64,000 nt of DNA from Proteus alimentorum (lineage in GTDB: Bacteria; Pseudomonadota; Gammaproteobacteria; Enterobacterales; Enterobacteriaceae): the NCBI RefSeq assembly GCF_002607735.1, contig NZ_NBVR01000043.1, positions 79,434 to 143,433 of the forward strand, written 5' to 3'. Positions 9,805 through 18,635 of this stretch are shown piece by piece. The position numbers were made by a program, and so were the translations under genes. Within the stretch, counting starts at the first letter, position 1. Each line of letters opens with the position of its first letter. The notes under the pieces are model-generated. The model was not told the origin of the DNA, searched no databases, and saw only the letters and a list, made by a program, of their open reading frames with translations.

Positions 9805-9884
9805 TTATATTTCCTTCAGTGGTTGATGCGTTAATATCAAATAGGCAGCTAGCCTACCTCCAACAGATTGGTCTTCAAGACCCC

Positions 9885-9907
9885 AAAAAGTGCGAGAAAC
9901 TCGCACT
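9885..9907 (-). terminator. Intercistronic hairpin with T tract between potC and potD
   Basis: The stem AGTGCGAG/CTCGCACT has a three-base loop (9889-9907). On the minus strand it is followed by five T residues, so it has the form of a Rho-independent terminator inside the operon. It could attenuate potD or protect the potABC message end from decay. Confidence 0.7.
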
Positions 9908-9916
9908 AATACATGT

Positions 9917-10696
9917 TTACGCTTTGCCAGTTCTGTCTCTTAAGATCAACTGACTAATTAATACTAATACTAAGGATAGACCTAAAAGGATGGTTGCGAG
10001 CGCATTCACTTCTGGCGAAACCCCCACTTTTACCATTGAATAAATTTTCAGTGGTAAAATTTCATAGCTTGGTCCCGTCACAAAAGAGGAAACTACAACG
10101 TCATCCATGGATAACGTAAAGCTGAGTAACCAACCTGAAGCCACTGCTGGCATTGCCAGAGGCATAATGATTTTACGTAAAATAGTAAATTCACCCGCCC
10201 CTAAATCTTTAGCCGCTTCCAACATTTTCACATCAAATCCACTTAATCGTGAGTACACAGTGACTACAACAAAAGGCAGACAAAATGTAATATGTGAAAA
10301 TAGAAGTGACCAAAATCCTAATGAGACCCCTAGGATCATAAACAGTACAAGCAAAGAGATCGCCATTACAATATCCGGCGACATCATCACAACAAACAGC
10401 ATTCCACCCACAAATTTTTTGCCACGAAAACGGTAGCGATAAAGCGCAACTGCCGCTAATGAGCCAATTAATGTCGCAAATGTCGCAGACGTGACGGCCA
10501 TTATTAATGAATGCCCAGCGGCTTGAAGCAGACTGTCATTATTAAATAAAATGGCGTACCAATCTGTGGTAAATCCTTTCCAATTAATCCCGAAACGTGA
10601 TGAGTTAAAAGAGTTAACTATCAGAATGATGATCGGGATATAAAGATACGCGTAAATAATGGACATAAACCCACCACGCAATAACCGTCCTATCAT
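9917..10696 (-). CDS. potC: Spermidine/putrescine ABC transporter permease PotC
   Basis: Inner-membrane permease subunit of the polyamine importer, pairing with PotB and docking onto PotA. The 259 residues are nearly identical in register to E. coli Pot[21 protein letters not shown] at the N-terminus, six predicted membrane spans, and the EAA loop (EAAKDLGAGEFTILRKIIMPLAMPA around residues 160-185) that contacts the ATPase. The start ATG overlaps the potB stop (ATGA at 10693-10696), indicating coupled translation. The C-terminus is a few residues shorter than in E. coli. Confidence 0.95.
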   Translation of the reverse strand: MIGRLLRGGFMSIIYAYLYIPIIILIVNSFNSSRFGINWKGFTTDWYAILFNNDSLLQAAGHSLIMAVTSATFATLIGSLAAVALYRYRFRGKKFVGGMLFVVMMSPDIVMAISLLVLFMILGVSLGFWSLLFSHITFCLPFVVVTVYSRLSGFDVKMLEAAKDLGAGEFTILRKIIMPLAMPAVASGWLLSFTLSMDDVVVSSFVTGPSYEILPLKIYSMVKVGVSPEVNALATILLGLSLVLVLISQLILRDRTGKA

Positions 10697-11553
10697 TCTA
10701 TTTCTACCTTCTTATGCAGTAGCTTCACGGCTCGGTAATACACAAACAGCATTAATCCCATCACCAATGTTAAACAAATACTTGTGGCTGCACCGAAAGG
10801 CCAGTCACGAATATTTAAGAACTGGCTCTTAATTACGTTACCAATTAATAAGTTTTTCGCGCCACCCATTAAATCAGCAACAAAGAATAAGCCCATTGCG
10901 GGTAACATCACGAGTAAACAACCTGCAATAATACCTGGCATTGTTAATGGAATAATAATACGAATAAAGGTTTGAAATTTATTAGCACCTAAATCGCGTG
11001 CTGCTTCTAAACAAGGTTTATCTAACTTTTCAATGCTGGAATATAACGGTAATACCATGAAAGGTAATAAAATATAAACCAGCCCCAGTACAACGGCTTC
11101 TGGGGTATAAATAATTCTGAGTGGCTTATCAATAAGTCCAATCCACAACAGGAATTCGTTAAAATAACCTTTAGTACTTAGGAATATCTTTAATCCATAA
11201 ATACGAATAAGCGAGTTTGTCCAAAAAGGCACAATCAATAAAAACAACATTAATGGCTGTATTTTCTTAGGCATTTTTGCAAGGAAATAAGCAAAGGGAT
11301 AGCCTAATAATAAACACGCTAATGTTGCGACCACCGCCATATTAATAGAATGTAGCAACACTTCTGCATACATAGGATCAAATAAGCGATTGTAGTTATC
11401 GAGTGTAAAGACCATCTCGACAAGGTTGGCATCATCACGCGTTAAAAAGCTGGTCGCAATGATCATGATATTCGGCAAGAAGACGAACACCATCAACCAA
11501 CCCACAACACCTGTAATTACGATGTTTTGAAATAGTTTACGTGTTTTCTTCAT
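10693..11553 (-). CDS. potB: Spermidine/putrescine ABC transporter permease PotB
   Basis: Second inner-membrane permease of PotABCD. The frame opens at 11580, but the ATG at 11551-11553 ([13 protein letters not shown]) is chosen. It matches the E. coli N-terminus and gives 286 residues against 285, and GGAGG lies about 12 bases upstream whereas the earlier ATG sits before that site. Six membrane segments are evident, along with the EAA motif [20 protein letters not shown]. The C-terminus matches the E. coli sequence (LHKKVEIE against LNKKVELE). Its start lies within the end of potA (about 17 bases overlap), and its stop overlaps potC, so the three are translationally linked. Confidence 0.94.
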   Translation of the reverse strand: MKKTRKLFQNIVITGVVGWLMVFVFLPNIMIIATSFLTRDDANLVEMVFTLDNYNRLFDPMYAEVLLHSINMAVVATLACLLLGYPFAYFLAKMPKKIQPLMLFLLIVPFWTNSLIRIYGLKIFLSTKGYFNEFLLWIGLIDKPLRIIYTPEAVVLGLVYILLPFMVLPLYSSIEKLDKPCLEAARDLGANKFQTFIRIIIPLTMPGIIAGCLLVMLPAMGLFFVADLMGGAKNLLIGNVIKSQFLNIRDWPFGAATSICLTLVMGLMLFVYYRAVKLLHKKVEIE

Positions 11554-12652
11554 CTGCCAGCACGACCTCCCAGCTTTCAACCCAAGTTACTGCAATTTTT
11601 TGGTCTAACGAGTGATCAACATCCGGATCATCTTCATTAAAGAATTCACTGACCATCACTACTTTGCCATTTTCCATTTCAACAACAGAATCTAGCGTCA
11701 TGCCTTTATAGTTACGTTCACGAACATAACCAATTAGTCCAGGAAGGTTTTCAAGATCGTGAATTTCTTCAACACGGAGATCTTCAGGTCGAAGTAATAC
11801 TTTGAGTTGCTGGTTTTGTGTCACGGGTAATGTGGTATAAATATCACATTCATGACCTTCAACATCAGCACGAATACGCGTTTCATCAATACGATGGAGC
11901 ACACGCGCATCAAAGATATTAATTTCACCTATAAATTGCGCAACAAACAGGTTTGTTGGTTCTTCATAAATTTCACGCGGAGTGCCATCTTGCTCAATAC
12001 GCCCTTCACGCATCACCACGATCCGGTCTGACATGGTCAGCGCCTCTTCTTGGTCATGAGTCACGAAAATAAAGGTGATCCCTAATTTACGTTGTAAGGC
12101 TTTTAATTCATTTTGCATCTGTTTACGTAATTTGTAATCCAGTGCAGATAATGATTCATCAAGCAATAAAACCTTTGGTTTATTCACAACAGCACGCGCA
12201 ATCGCGACACGTTGTTGTTGTCCACCAGAAAGGTGTGCAGGACGGCGTTGTGCGAAATCTTCAAGTTGCACCATACGCAAGGCTTCTTCAACGCGAATAT
12301 TGATCTCATCAGCAGGTGTTTTTTGCATACGAAGACCAAATGCGACGTTTTCAAAAACAGTCATATGTGGGAAAAGCGCGTAACTTTGAAAAACCGTATT
12401 TACAAAGCGTTGTTCCGCTGGGATATCCGTAATATCTTGCCCATCGAGGATAATTTGCCCATCGTCAACGTCTTCTAAACCCGCGATTAAACGCAAAACC
12501 GTCGTCTTACCACAGCCCGAAGGACCAAGGATGGTTAAAAACTCGCCATGGTTGATAGTGAGATCGAGGCGGGAAATAATTTGTTTTCCGTCGAAACCTT
12601 TACTTAAGGATTTTAATTCGACAACTGGTGTCAGAGATGTTTTCTCAGTCAT
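11537..12652 (-). CDS. potA: Polyamine import ATP-binding protein PotA
   Basis: Cytoplasmic ATPase that powers spermidine/putrescine import through PotBC. The 371 residues include Walker A (GPSGCGKT, residues 43-50), signature [14 protein letters not shown], Walker [12 protein letters not shown] and the H-loop [10 protein letters not shown]-terminal TOBE-like domain follows ([10 protein letters not shown] onward, [11 protein letters not shown]). The family length is about 378. It is first in the operon potABCD. Upstream lies a relatively GC-rich leader with several inverted repeats (12694-12802). Confidence 0.96.
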   Translation of the reverse strand: MTEKTSLTPVVELKSLSKGFDGKQIISRLDLTINHGEFLTILGPSGCGKTTVLRLIAGLEDVDDGQIILDGQDITDIPAEQRFVNTVFQSYALFPHMTVFENVAFGLRMQKTPADEINIRVEEALRMVQLEDFAQRRPAHLSGGQQQRVAIARAVVNKPKVLLLDESLSALDYKLRKQMQNELKALQRKLGITFIFVTHDQEEALTMSDRIVVMREGRIEQDGTPREIYEEPTNLFVAQFIGEINIFDARVLHRIDETRIRADVEGHECDIYTTLPVTQNQQLKVLLRPEDLRVEEIHDLENLPGLIGYVRERNYKGMTLDSVVEMENGKVVMVSEFFNEDDPDVDHSLDQKIAVTWVESWEVVLADEENT

Positions 12653-13107
12653 TTAAGGTAATACTCTATCCCGAAGAATAATGCAGATAGAACCGCCACT
12701 GGAAAAGACTGTGTGAGCTGCCGGAGCATTATGCTCCACAGAAGCCCAAAACCAGCGACGCCGTATGTATAGTACAAGCGGAAAATGATAAACGCAGTGG
12801 CGTGAAATTGAAAGCAAAAAGGTGCATAAACAATGAAAAACTATTCATATTTAAGTTTTTCATCATAAACCATGCTCTTTAGGGTTTATGCTAAAAATAC
12901 AATAAAATCAAAATGCTATTAATTTATATAAATCGTAAAAATCGACTAAGTTTATGATTAAATAAATTTTCTCTTAGATGTTGTCTAATCGCCTTATTTT
13001 ACTATAAAAACTTATTAGCCCGCTTATTTGCAACACTATTCTATGGCCATTATTTTCATCTTATTATGATAATAAAAACTTTATATATCATATAGATGAA
13101 ACTTTAA
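12653..13107 (-). promoter_or_regulatory. potA upstream region with structured leader
   Basis: This gap between potA and the protease gene has a block (about 12670-12810) of higher GC than its surroundings. It holds a perfect GGAGCAT-T-ATGCTCC repeat at 12723-12737. A wider pair brackets it, CGCCACTG at 12694-12701 and CAGTGGCG at 12795-12802, and would close a long stem around most of the block. Further upstream, CATAAACC (12864-12871) pairs with GGTTTATG (12883-12890). The pot promoter must be here but no confident -35/-10 was assigned. The remainder to 13107 is AT-rich without recognisable features. Confidence 0.5.
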
Positions 13108-13136
13108 TAACACCTCCTAACATTTAAGAGGTGTTA
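13108..13136 (-). terminator. Terminator-like hairpin after the subtilisin-like protease gene
   Basis: TAACACCTC at 13108-13116 pairs perfectly with GAGGTGTTA at 13128-13136 across an 11-base loop. It lies 22 bases past the protease stop codon. The T tract is weak on the minus strand, so strength is uncertain. Confidence 0.65.
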
Positions 13137-13157
13137 AAAGAATTAATACTATTGTAC

Positions 13158-14450
13158 TTAATGACGTTTTATGAGTTTTTTTAAATACAAAATGGCGTTA
13201 TTTACATTGGGTAAAGGACCAATTTTGTCATTTAACGGTGGAAAAGTACCTGTTCTAATTAATAAGTCTCGCATTTGTATCGGGGTTAACACACTGTTTG
13301 TATGGTCTTTATACCAAGATTGGATCACAGCAACGGCTCCTGCAACTAACGCACTAGCTGACGATGTTCCACTAAAATTAGCCGTATACGTATGGTTATC
13401 ATCGCTTCGAAACAGGTCACCATAACCCGCCGTTACAACATCCTCTCCCCACGCTTGTACATGAATAGGTGAACCATACGTTGAAAAAGGTAATCGATTT
13501 AATGTATAAGGCGAACCTGCACCAACACGTATTGAATTATTATCATGACGTTGTCGATAACTTTCGTAAGCAGGTAAATCCAGATCTACCCCCCCATTAC
13601 CTGCGGCCATAATCACAATGATCCCAGCATCTGTTAATGCGCGAGTCGCTTCCCAAATATGCATTTCATAATCCGCAGGTACATAAGCTTGATGTTCACA
13701 AATTGTCTGCATTTCATATAAAACAATATCACCAGCATGTAATATGTTTTTACTCGCAATGATCGCATCAATACGCCCACAAGTTAATTCAGAGATGGCA
13801 TAAAACATATCTAATTTATAAGCGAGTCCAGTGATCCCTTTACCATTATTTTTCCCCATAATTAAACCGGCAACGGCTGTGCCATGATCGGCCTGACTGG
13901 TTTTTTCATTAAATGGTAATAACGGTGTAATATTATCCGTTGATAAATCATAATGAGAAAGATTGAAATCCCATTCAATATCAGCGAGTTGTATTCCTTG
14001 ACCATAGGCTTCTTGTTTCCATGCTTCACAAATCCCTAACCCTTTAATTTTATTAACATTCACCGTTTTTTCTGGCGTATTTAAGTATTGCTGATATTGA
14101 GTAAAGTCAGGTGTAATATTAGGAGGTTCAATAGGCTGTACAGGTACCGTTTGTACATATTCAATATCAGGGTGTTGTTGTAATACTTTAATTACTTCAT
14201 CTAAAGAATAATGATTATTCTCTGGTAAATTAAGGTAATAATATTTATTTAGATCATTAAAGTTTATTGAAATAGAATCAAGATAACTCTTAGGCGGTAA
14301 TTGATGAATAGATGATATTACTGGAATTAAAAGTATATTCGTTAAAAGGGAATGATGCATTTTATGGGAAGTAGAAAATGACAGTTTTTTATTATCACAA
14401 TCAATATTGTTTAATTTTATAAGGATCTTTCTTTTAATGTTCATATTCAA
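13158..14450 (-). CDS. Subtilisin-like serine protease (peptidase S8)
   Basis: Probable S8-family serine protease of 430 residues. The catalytic triad reads as D157 (QLADIEWDF), H189 (ADHGTAVAGLI) and S363 (GTSSASALVAGA), with oxyanion N285 (MAAGNGG). A region before residue 125 (DEVIKVLQQHPDIEYVQTVP) looks like an I9-type propeptide. The extreme N-terminus is lysine-rich, and a hydrophobic segment is found only near residues 35-47, so export is uncertain. The acidic residue after D157 and the unusual DIE sequence depart from classical subtilisins (D-T/S-G). Low-GC codon use and position beside an unrelated ATPase gene suggest an acquired gene. Substrate is unknown. Confidence 0.8.
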   Translation of the reverse strand: MNMNIKRKILIKLNNIDCDNKKLSFSTSHKMHHSLLTNILLIPVISSIHQLPPKSYLDSISINFNDLNKYYYLNLPENNHYSLDEVIKVLQQHPDIEYVQTVPVQPIEPPNITPDFTQYQQYLNTPEKTVNVNKIKGLGICEAWKQEAYGQGIQLADIEWDFNLSHYDLSTDNITPLLPFNEKTSQADHGTAVAGLIMGKNNGKGITGLAYKLDMFYAISELTCGRIDAIIASKNILHAGDIVLYEMQTICEHQAYVPADYEMHIWEATRALTDAGIIVIMAAGNGGVDLDLPAYESYRQRHDNNSIRVGAGSPYTLNRLPFSTYGSPIHVQAWGEDVVTAGYGDLFRSDDNHTYTANFSGTSSASALVAGAVAVIQSWYKDHTNSVLTPIQMRDLLIRTGTFPPLNDKIGPLPNVNNAILYLKKLIKRH

Positions 14451-14554
14451 TGCTCCACTTTTTATTTTTAGCTTTATAACGTAAAATATTGGGCAGTGAC
14501 TATTTCCATTTTTAATAGAGATAATATATATAGGCTATTTTATAAAAAAAATAT

Positions 14555-14580
14555 CAAGCCTATGTTTTAACAATAGGCTT
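14555..14580 (-). terminator. Rho-independent terminator after the DUF234 ATPase gene
   Basis: AAGCCTAT (14556-14563) pairs with ATAGGCTT (14573-14580). On the minus strand the stem is followed by GATA and eight T residues, a typical terminator for the gene ending at 14622. Confidence 0.8.
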
Positions 14581-14621
14581 AATATTATTTGAATAATATT
14601 TATTAACTAAAATTAATCCGA

Positions 14622-15977
14622 TCAGTTAAGCAGCTTAAACTCTAACATCACATCTTCTAAGTTATCCAAAGAAAAACCTCGATAAATAATGGTATACTTA
14701 TGAAGATTCATCTTGGAAATCAAACTTTGTGCTTTTTGTATTAGCTTGTTTTCATTGTATTTACTGTGGTTTCGTTTCACTTCACCAATCAGTACAGTTT
14801 TTTCAAGATCGTTAATTGCAACGATATCGATCTCATCTTTGCCTTTGCTATTCCAATAGCCACCAATTTTATTAAACCGTTTCGATTCCGATAGAATAGC
14901 TTTAAACAACCCTTCTAACTGAATGCCTGAAAAGGTCGAAAAGTCACGTTCAATATGTGCACGGATATATTCATAGTTATTCATTTCAACAGCACTGTTA
15001 TTTGAATGAATAAACTTAAACCAGAAATTCAAAAACGGGTCTTCAATGATAAAACGAGCATCTCTTGCTTGTGGTTTAGATGAAATAGGCTTTGCTTTGG
15101 TGATAACGTTGAAGTTATGTTCCAATCTTTCTAAGTGAACATCAACACCGATACCAAGGTAATTGGTGATTTCTGAGCGAGTGGTTTTACCGTTAGAAAT
15201 AGCATTCAAAATATCGAAGTATTGTTGATGTTCTGAGCCAAAATCTTCAACTAAACGGTGCGTTCCTTCTTTTATAAATGGGGATGAGTCTGATATGACA
15301 TAATCAAAAACAGATTTGTGGTCAATAGAATGAGACAACAACTCAAGATACTTTGGAATACCGCCACTTAGACACCACCATTCAAGTAGTTTTGAAGATG
15401 AAAAGATATTCAAATCATCCATAACTTCTTTTATATAAGAAGGTTTGAGTGCTTGAATATGAAAGAAACGATCATCTCGGTTCATTAATGGCTCATCTTT
15501 GTCTTTAAAAAGCTTTGTCATCATGTTGTACATACTGCCACAACAAACGAGGTGCATCATGGATCCATGTTTGTATTGATCCCAAAGATTCTGAATGTCA
15601 GAAAATAGTGATTCATTCACTCTTTGAATGTCTTGGAATTCATCGACAATCAATGTGATAGGGTTAGTTTTTGAATAATCGAGTAAAAATTCAAATATAT
15701 CTCGCAATGATTCTGGGTTAAAGAATTTAGCACCGAGTTCATCATTGATTAGTTGTGAAAATTCTTTAACCAACATGATTTCGCTTTTTCGGCTAATGAA
15801 AAAGTATAGTTTCTTTAGTTTGTTATTTTCATTGAAAAAAGCTTCACGCAGTAGTCGTGTTTTACCTACACGTCTTTTACCTACAACTACAGATAATTGA
15901 CCATGAGTTTTTTTGATGTTTTCAGTAACATTACGAAGTTCGCTTAGTTCAATTTGTCTATTGTAGAATTTTTGCAT
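14622..15977 (-). CDS. Archaeal-type P-loop ATPase with C-terminal DUF234 nuclease-like domain
   Basis: Cytoplasmic STAND/MNS-like ATPase of 451 residues. Walker A is GKRRVGKT (33-40), and Walker B is ITLIVDEFQD (residues 108-116). A winged-helix-like region follows (SNGKTTRSEITNYLGIGVDVHLERLEHNFNV shows the pattern). The C-terminal DUF234 part contains EIDIVA ... VLIGEVKRN, the D-x(n)-ExK pattern of PD-(D/E)XK nucleases. Such proteins are common in archaea and patchy in bacteria, often on mobile DNA, with unknown role. Gene stands alone, with its own terminator and a long imperfect palindrome upstream (16030-16087) that may be an operator. Signs of transfer: patchy family distribution and AT-rich surroundings. 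A defence role is possible but not shown. Confidence 0.78.
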   Translation of the reverse strand: MQKFYNRQIELSELRNVTENIKKTHGQLSVVVGKRRVGKTRLLREAFFNENNKLKKLYFFISRKSEIMLVKEFSQLINDELGAKFFNPESLRDIFEFLLDYSKTNPITLIVDEFQDIQRVNESLFSDIQNLWDQYKHGSMMHLVCCGSMYNMMTKLFKDKDEPLMNRDDRFFHIQALKPSYIKEVMDDLNIFSSSKLLEWWCLSGGIPKYLELLSHSIDHKSVFDYVISDSSPFIKEGTHRLVEDFGSEHQQYFDILNAISNGKTTRSEITNYLGIGVDVHLERLEHNFNVITKAKPISSKPQARDARFIIEDPFLNFWFKFIHSNNSAVEMNNYEYIRAHIERDFSTFSGIQLEGLFKAILSESKRFNKIGGYWNSKGKDEIDIVAINDLEKTVLIGEVKRNHSKYNENKLIQKAQSLISKMNLHKYTIIYRGFSLDNLEDVMLEFKLLN

Positions 15978-16455
15978 GCAGTGACCCTCTAACTAGCGAT
16001 AAAGTTTAGAATGATTATACATCAAAATTCATTAAGCTAAAATTAACTAAGCTAATTTTCGTTAGTTTAACTATTTTTAGCTTAATGGTTATACCTAATT
16101 CTTCAATAGAGTGAGTTAGATCTTTTTCCCACTCATTGGCAAGAGGTTTAGTTGAAAACTTTTGTATTCTTCAAAGATTTTAACTCTTTATTCAAAGACT
16201 CTGCCTCGTGTCTTGATTTTTATTGTGAATTTTCTCCATTGATATAGAAACCATGTTCACCTCATAGTCGGTTTGAATATGAAGGTATTGGTTTCTTGTT
16301 GCTCTTAGGATGCGTATGTATAATCCTGCCAATCAGGGTTTTTCGTTTGCCCTAATTGCCCCAAAAAAGGCAAATTGCCCTTAACTATCACTGAAACCCA
16401 GTTTTAACTGTGTAGAAAATAGCTTTAAGTGATTGATAATTTAGAGAATTTATTT
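15978..16455. other. Intergenic region with long palindrome and TTGCCC repeats before dusA
   Basis: This spacer separates the divergent ATPase gene and dusA. Near the ATPase start is the imperfect palindrome 16030-16087. Near dusA there are three copies of TTGCCC (16347, 16356, 16375), the last within GGCAA-A-TTGCC. A GTG at 16429 opens the dusA frame but the ATG at 16456 fits better. The middle (about 16090-16320) shows no recognisable gene or RNA. Confidence 0.5.
16030..16087. repeat. 58-bp imperfect palindrome upstream of the ATPase gene
   Basis: CATTAAGCTAAAA at 16030-16042 is the exact reverse complement of TTTTAGCTTAATG at 16075-16087. The arms continue inward imperfectly (TTAACTAA against TTAGTTTAA). 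It begins 53 bases upstream of the ATPase gene start, where it could be an operator or form a cruciform. Confidence 0.75.
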
Positions 16456-17427
16456 ATGTATCCAAACTGCCGTTTTTCTGTCGCGCCCATGCTCGATTGG
16501 ACTGATCGTCATTGTCGTTATTTCTTTCGTCAATTAAGTAAAAATACGCTGCTTTATACTGAAATGGTCACGACAGGCGCCATCATTCATGGTAAAGGCG
16601 ACTATCTAAAATACAGCGAGGAAGAACATCCAGTCTCTTTGCAGTTAGGCGGAAGCGATCCCCAAGCTTTAGCGCAATGTGCAAAATTGGCACAAGAGCG
16701 TGGCTATGATGAAATTAATTTAAATGTGGGATGCCCTTCAGATCGCGTACAAAATGGGCGCTTTGGTGCCTGTTTAATGGGAGATGCACAACTCGTTGCA
16801 GATTGTGTGAAGGCTATGCGTGATGTGGTTGATATCCCTGTAACAGTAAAAACACGTATTGGTATTGACGAGCTGGATAGCTATGAATTTCTCTGCGATT
16901 TTATTGATACAGTTAGCCGTGATAATAACTGCGATACTTTTATTATTCATGCACGTAAAGCCTGGTTATCAGGTTTAAGTCCAAAAGAGAACCGTGAAGT
17001 TCCACCTTTAGATTATCCTCGAGTTTATCAATTAAAACGTGATTTTTCACATCTCACTATGGCGATTAATGGCGGTATTAAGTCACTAGAAGAAGCGAAG
17101 GAACACCTAAAATATATGGATGGTGTTATGGTTGGTCGTGAGGCTTATCAAAATCCCTCTATTTTGGCGCATGTTGATCATGAGCTTTTCGATAATCAGT
17201 TGCCTATTGCTGATACAGTCGCTGCGGTAAGAGCAATGTATCCTTATATTGAAAAAGAGCTCTCACAAGGTACTTATTTAGGTCATGTTACGCGTCATAT
17301 GTTAGGCATTTTCCAAGGTATTCCGGGTGCGAGACAATGGCGTCGTCACTTAAGCGAAAATGCGCATAAACAAGGGGCTGATTTAACTGTTTTAGAAAAT
17401 GCGCTGAAATTTGTGACTGAAAAATAA
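16456..17427 (+). CDS. dusA: tRNA-dihydrouridine(20/20a) synthase DusA
   Basis: FMN-dependent enzyme reducing U20/U20a in tRNA D-loops, acting in the cytosol with NADPH. The 323-residue protein has the Dus signature [12 protein letters not shown] with catalytic C93. It also has [14 protein letters not shown] at the N-terminus, KTRIGID, and [13 protein letters not shown] with [13 protein letters not shown] in the phosphate-binding part of the barrel. A GTG at 16429 would add nine residues. The ATG at 16456 is preferred because AGAG lies upstream and the extension is not like E. coli. Monocistronic, ending in the hairpin at 17445-17477. The dusA 5' end is a known integration hotspot, but no integrase is next to it here. 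Confidence 0.94.
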   Translation: MYPNCRFSVAPMLDWTDRHCRYFFRQLSKNTLLYTEMVTTGAIIHGKGDYLKYSEEEHPVSLQLGGSDPQALAQCAKLAQERGYDEINLNVGCPSDRVQNGRFGACLMGDAQLVADCVKAMRDVVDIPVTVKTRIGIDELDSYEFLCDFIDTVSRDNNCDTFIIHARKAWLSGLSPKENREVPPLDYPRVYQLKRDFSHLTMAINGGIKSLEEAKEHLKYMDGVMVGREAYQNPSILAHVDHELFDNQLPIADTVAAVRAMYPYIEKELSQGTYLGHVTRHMLGIFQGIPGARQWRRHLSENAHKQGADLTVLENALKFVTEK

Positions 17428-17444
17428 TATTTATTGATGAAACT

Positions 17445-17477
17445 AAAAATCCATCTTATTGATAAAGATGGATTTTT
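17445..17477. terminator. Bidirectional terminator between dusA and qorA
   Basis: A 13-bp perfect stem (AAAAATCCATCTT/AAGATGGATTTTT) with a seven-base loop has A/T tracts on both sides and serves the convergent genes. Confidence 0.92.
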
Positions 17478-17496
17478 TATAATTCATATTTGTTAA

Positions 17497-18480
17497 TTAC
17501 GGAATTAACAGGCTGGAACCTTGAGATTGTCTACTTTCAAGATAACGATGAGCATCTTTCGCATCGGCTAAAGCAAATTTCTGATTATCTGGCACACTGA
17601 CATCAATTTTACCGCTACCAATTAACGCAAATAACGCTTCACTTGCAGCATCTAGCTCTTCACGCGTTGTGATATAACCTGAAATAGAGGGGCGTGTCAC
17701 ATACAGAGAACCTTTTTTATTGAGAATACCTAAATCAACACCTGTTACAGCACCTGATGCATTACCAAAACTCACCATTAAGCCACGGCGTTGCAAGCAG
17801 TCTAACGAATCAAGCCAAGTTGCTTTACCAACAGAGTCATAAACAACAGGCACTTTTTGGTTATTCGTTAGCGCCAACACACGTTCCACAATCGACTCAG
17901 TCTGATAATTAATCACTTCCCATGCACCAGCCGCTTTTGCTTTAGCCACTTTTTCATCACTGCCTGCTGTGCCAATCATTTTTGCACCAATTGCTTTCGC
18001 CCATTGGCTTGCAATTAAACCAACACCACCAGCAGCTGCGTGGAATAAGAAAGTTTCACCCGCTTGTAATTTATAGGTTTCATTGAAGAGATAATAAACC
18101 GTTAATCCTTTTAAGAAAGAGGCTGCGGCTTGTTCAAAAGAGATATTATCAGGCAGACGTGCCACTTTATTTTCTGGTACATTATGCGTGTCGCTATAAG
18201 CCCCTAGCGGAGATTGCGCATACACAACTCTGTCCCCTTCTTTTAGTGAAGTCACTTTAGCGCCTGTTTTGATAATAATGCCCGCAGCTTCAGTGCCTAA
18301 TCCACTTGGAAACTGGCTTACAGGATATAATCCGCTACGTACATAAGTATCAATGTAGTTAATGCCAATTGCCTTATTGGCAACTTGAACTTCATGATCG
18401 CCAAGAGGAGCCGGTGTAAATGTTGCTAACTCAAGAACATCTGCATCGCCATGAGTTGAAAATTGAATACGTTTAGCCAT
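17497..18480 (-). CDS. qorA: NADPH:quinone oxidoreductase QorA (zeta-crystallin-like)
   Basis: Cytosolic medium-chain dehydrogenase/reductase that reduces quinones using NADPH and lacks the catalytic zinc ligands of alcohol dehydrogenases. The 327-residue length equals E. coli Qor. Visible motifs are NKAIGINYIDTYVRSGLYP, the nucleotide-binding FLHAAAGGVGLIASQWAK segment (around 142-160, written FLFHAAAGGVGLIA), VVYDSVGKATW and the C-terminal ESRQSQGSSLLIP. Start ATG at 18478-18480 has AGGAGAT upstream on the minus strand. It diverges from dnaB, sharing a spacer of 155 bases. Confidence 0.95.
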   Translation of the reverse strand: MAKRIQFSTHGDADVLELATFTPAPLGDHEVQVANKAIGINYIDTYVRSGLYPVSQFPSGLGTEAAGIIIKTGAKVTSLKEGDRVVYAQSPLGAYSDTHNVPENKVARLPDNISFEQAAASFLKGLTVYYLFNETYKLQAGETFLFHAAAGGVGLIASQWAKAIGAKMIGTAGSDEKVAKAKAAGAWEVINYQTESIVERVLALTNNQKVPVVYDSVGKATWLDSLDCLQRRGLMVSFGNASGAVTGVDLGILNKKGSLYVTRPSISGYITTREELDAASEALFALIGSGKIDVSVPDNQKFALADAKDAHRYLESRQSQGSSLLIP

Positions 18481-18635
18481 TACTATCTCCTTTGTAGGAT
18501 AAGAGGTTAAATAAGCGAGCGTAAAAAGACCGTTAGAGATAATGACAAAGGATAGCTATTTCTACAAGGCACAGATAATTGGGTTAGCGTATACTAATAC
18601 CCTGACTGATACTTTTTCGATTTTATGCAGGATTT

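Noticed and set aside
15978..16455. dusA-type integrative element
   Set aside because: The dusA 5' end is a known hotspot, but there is no integrase and no repeat of the dusA start was found.
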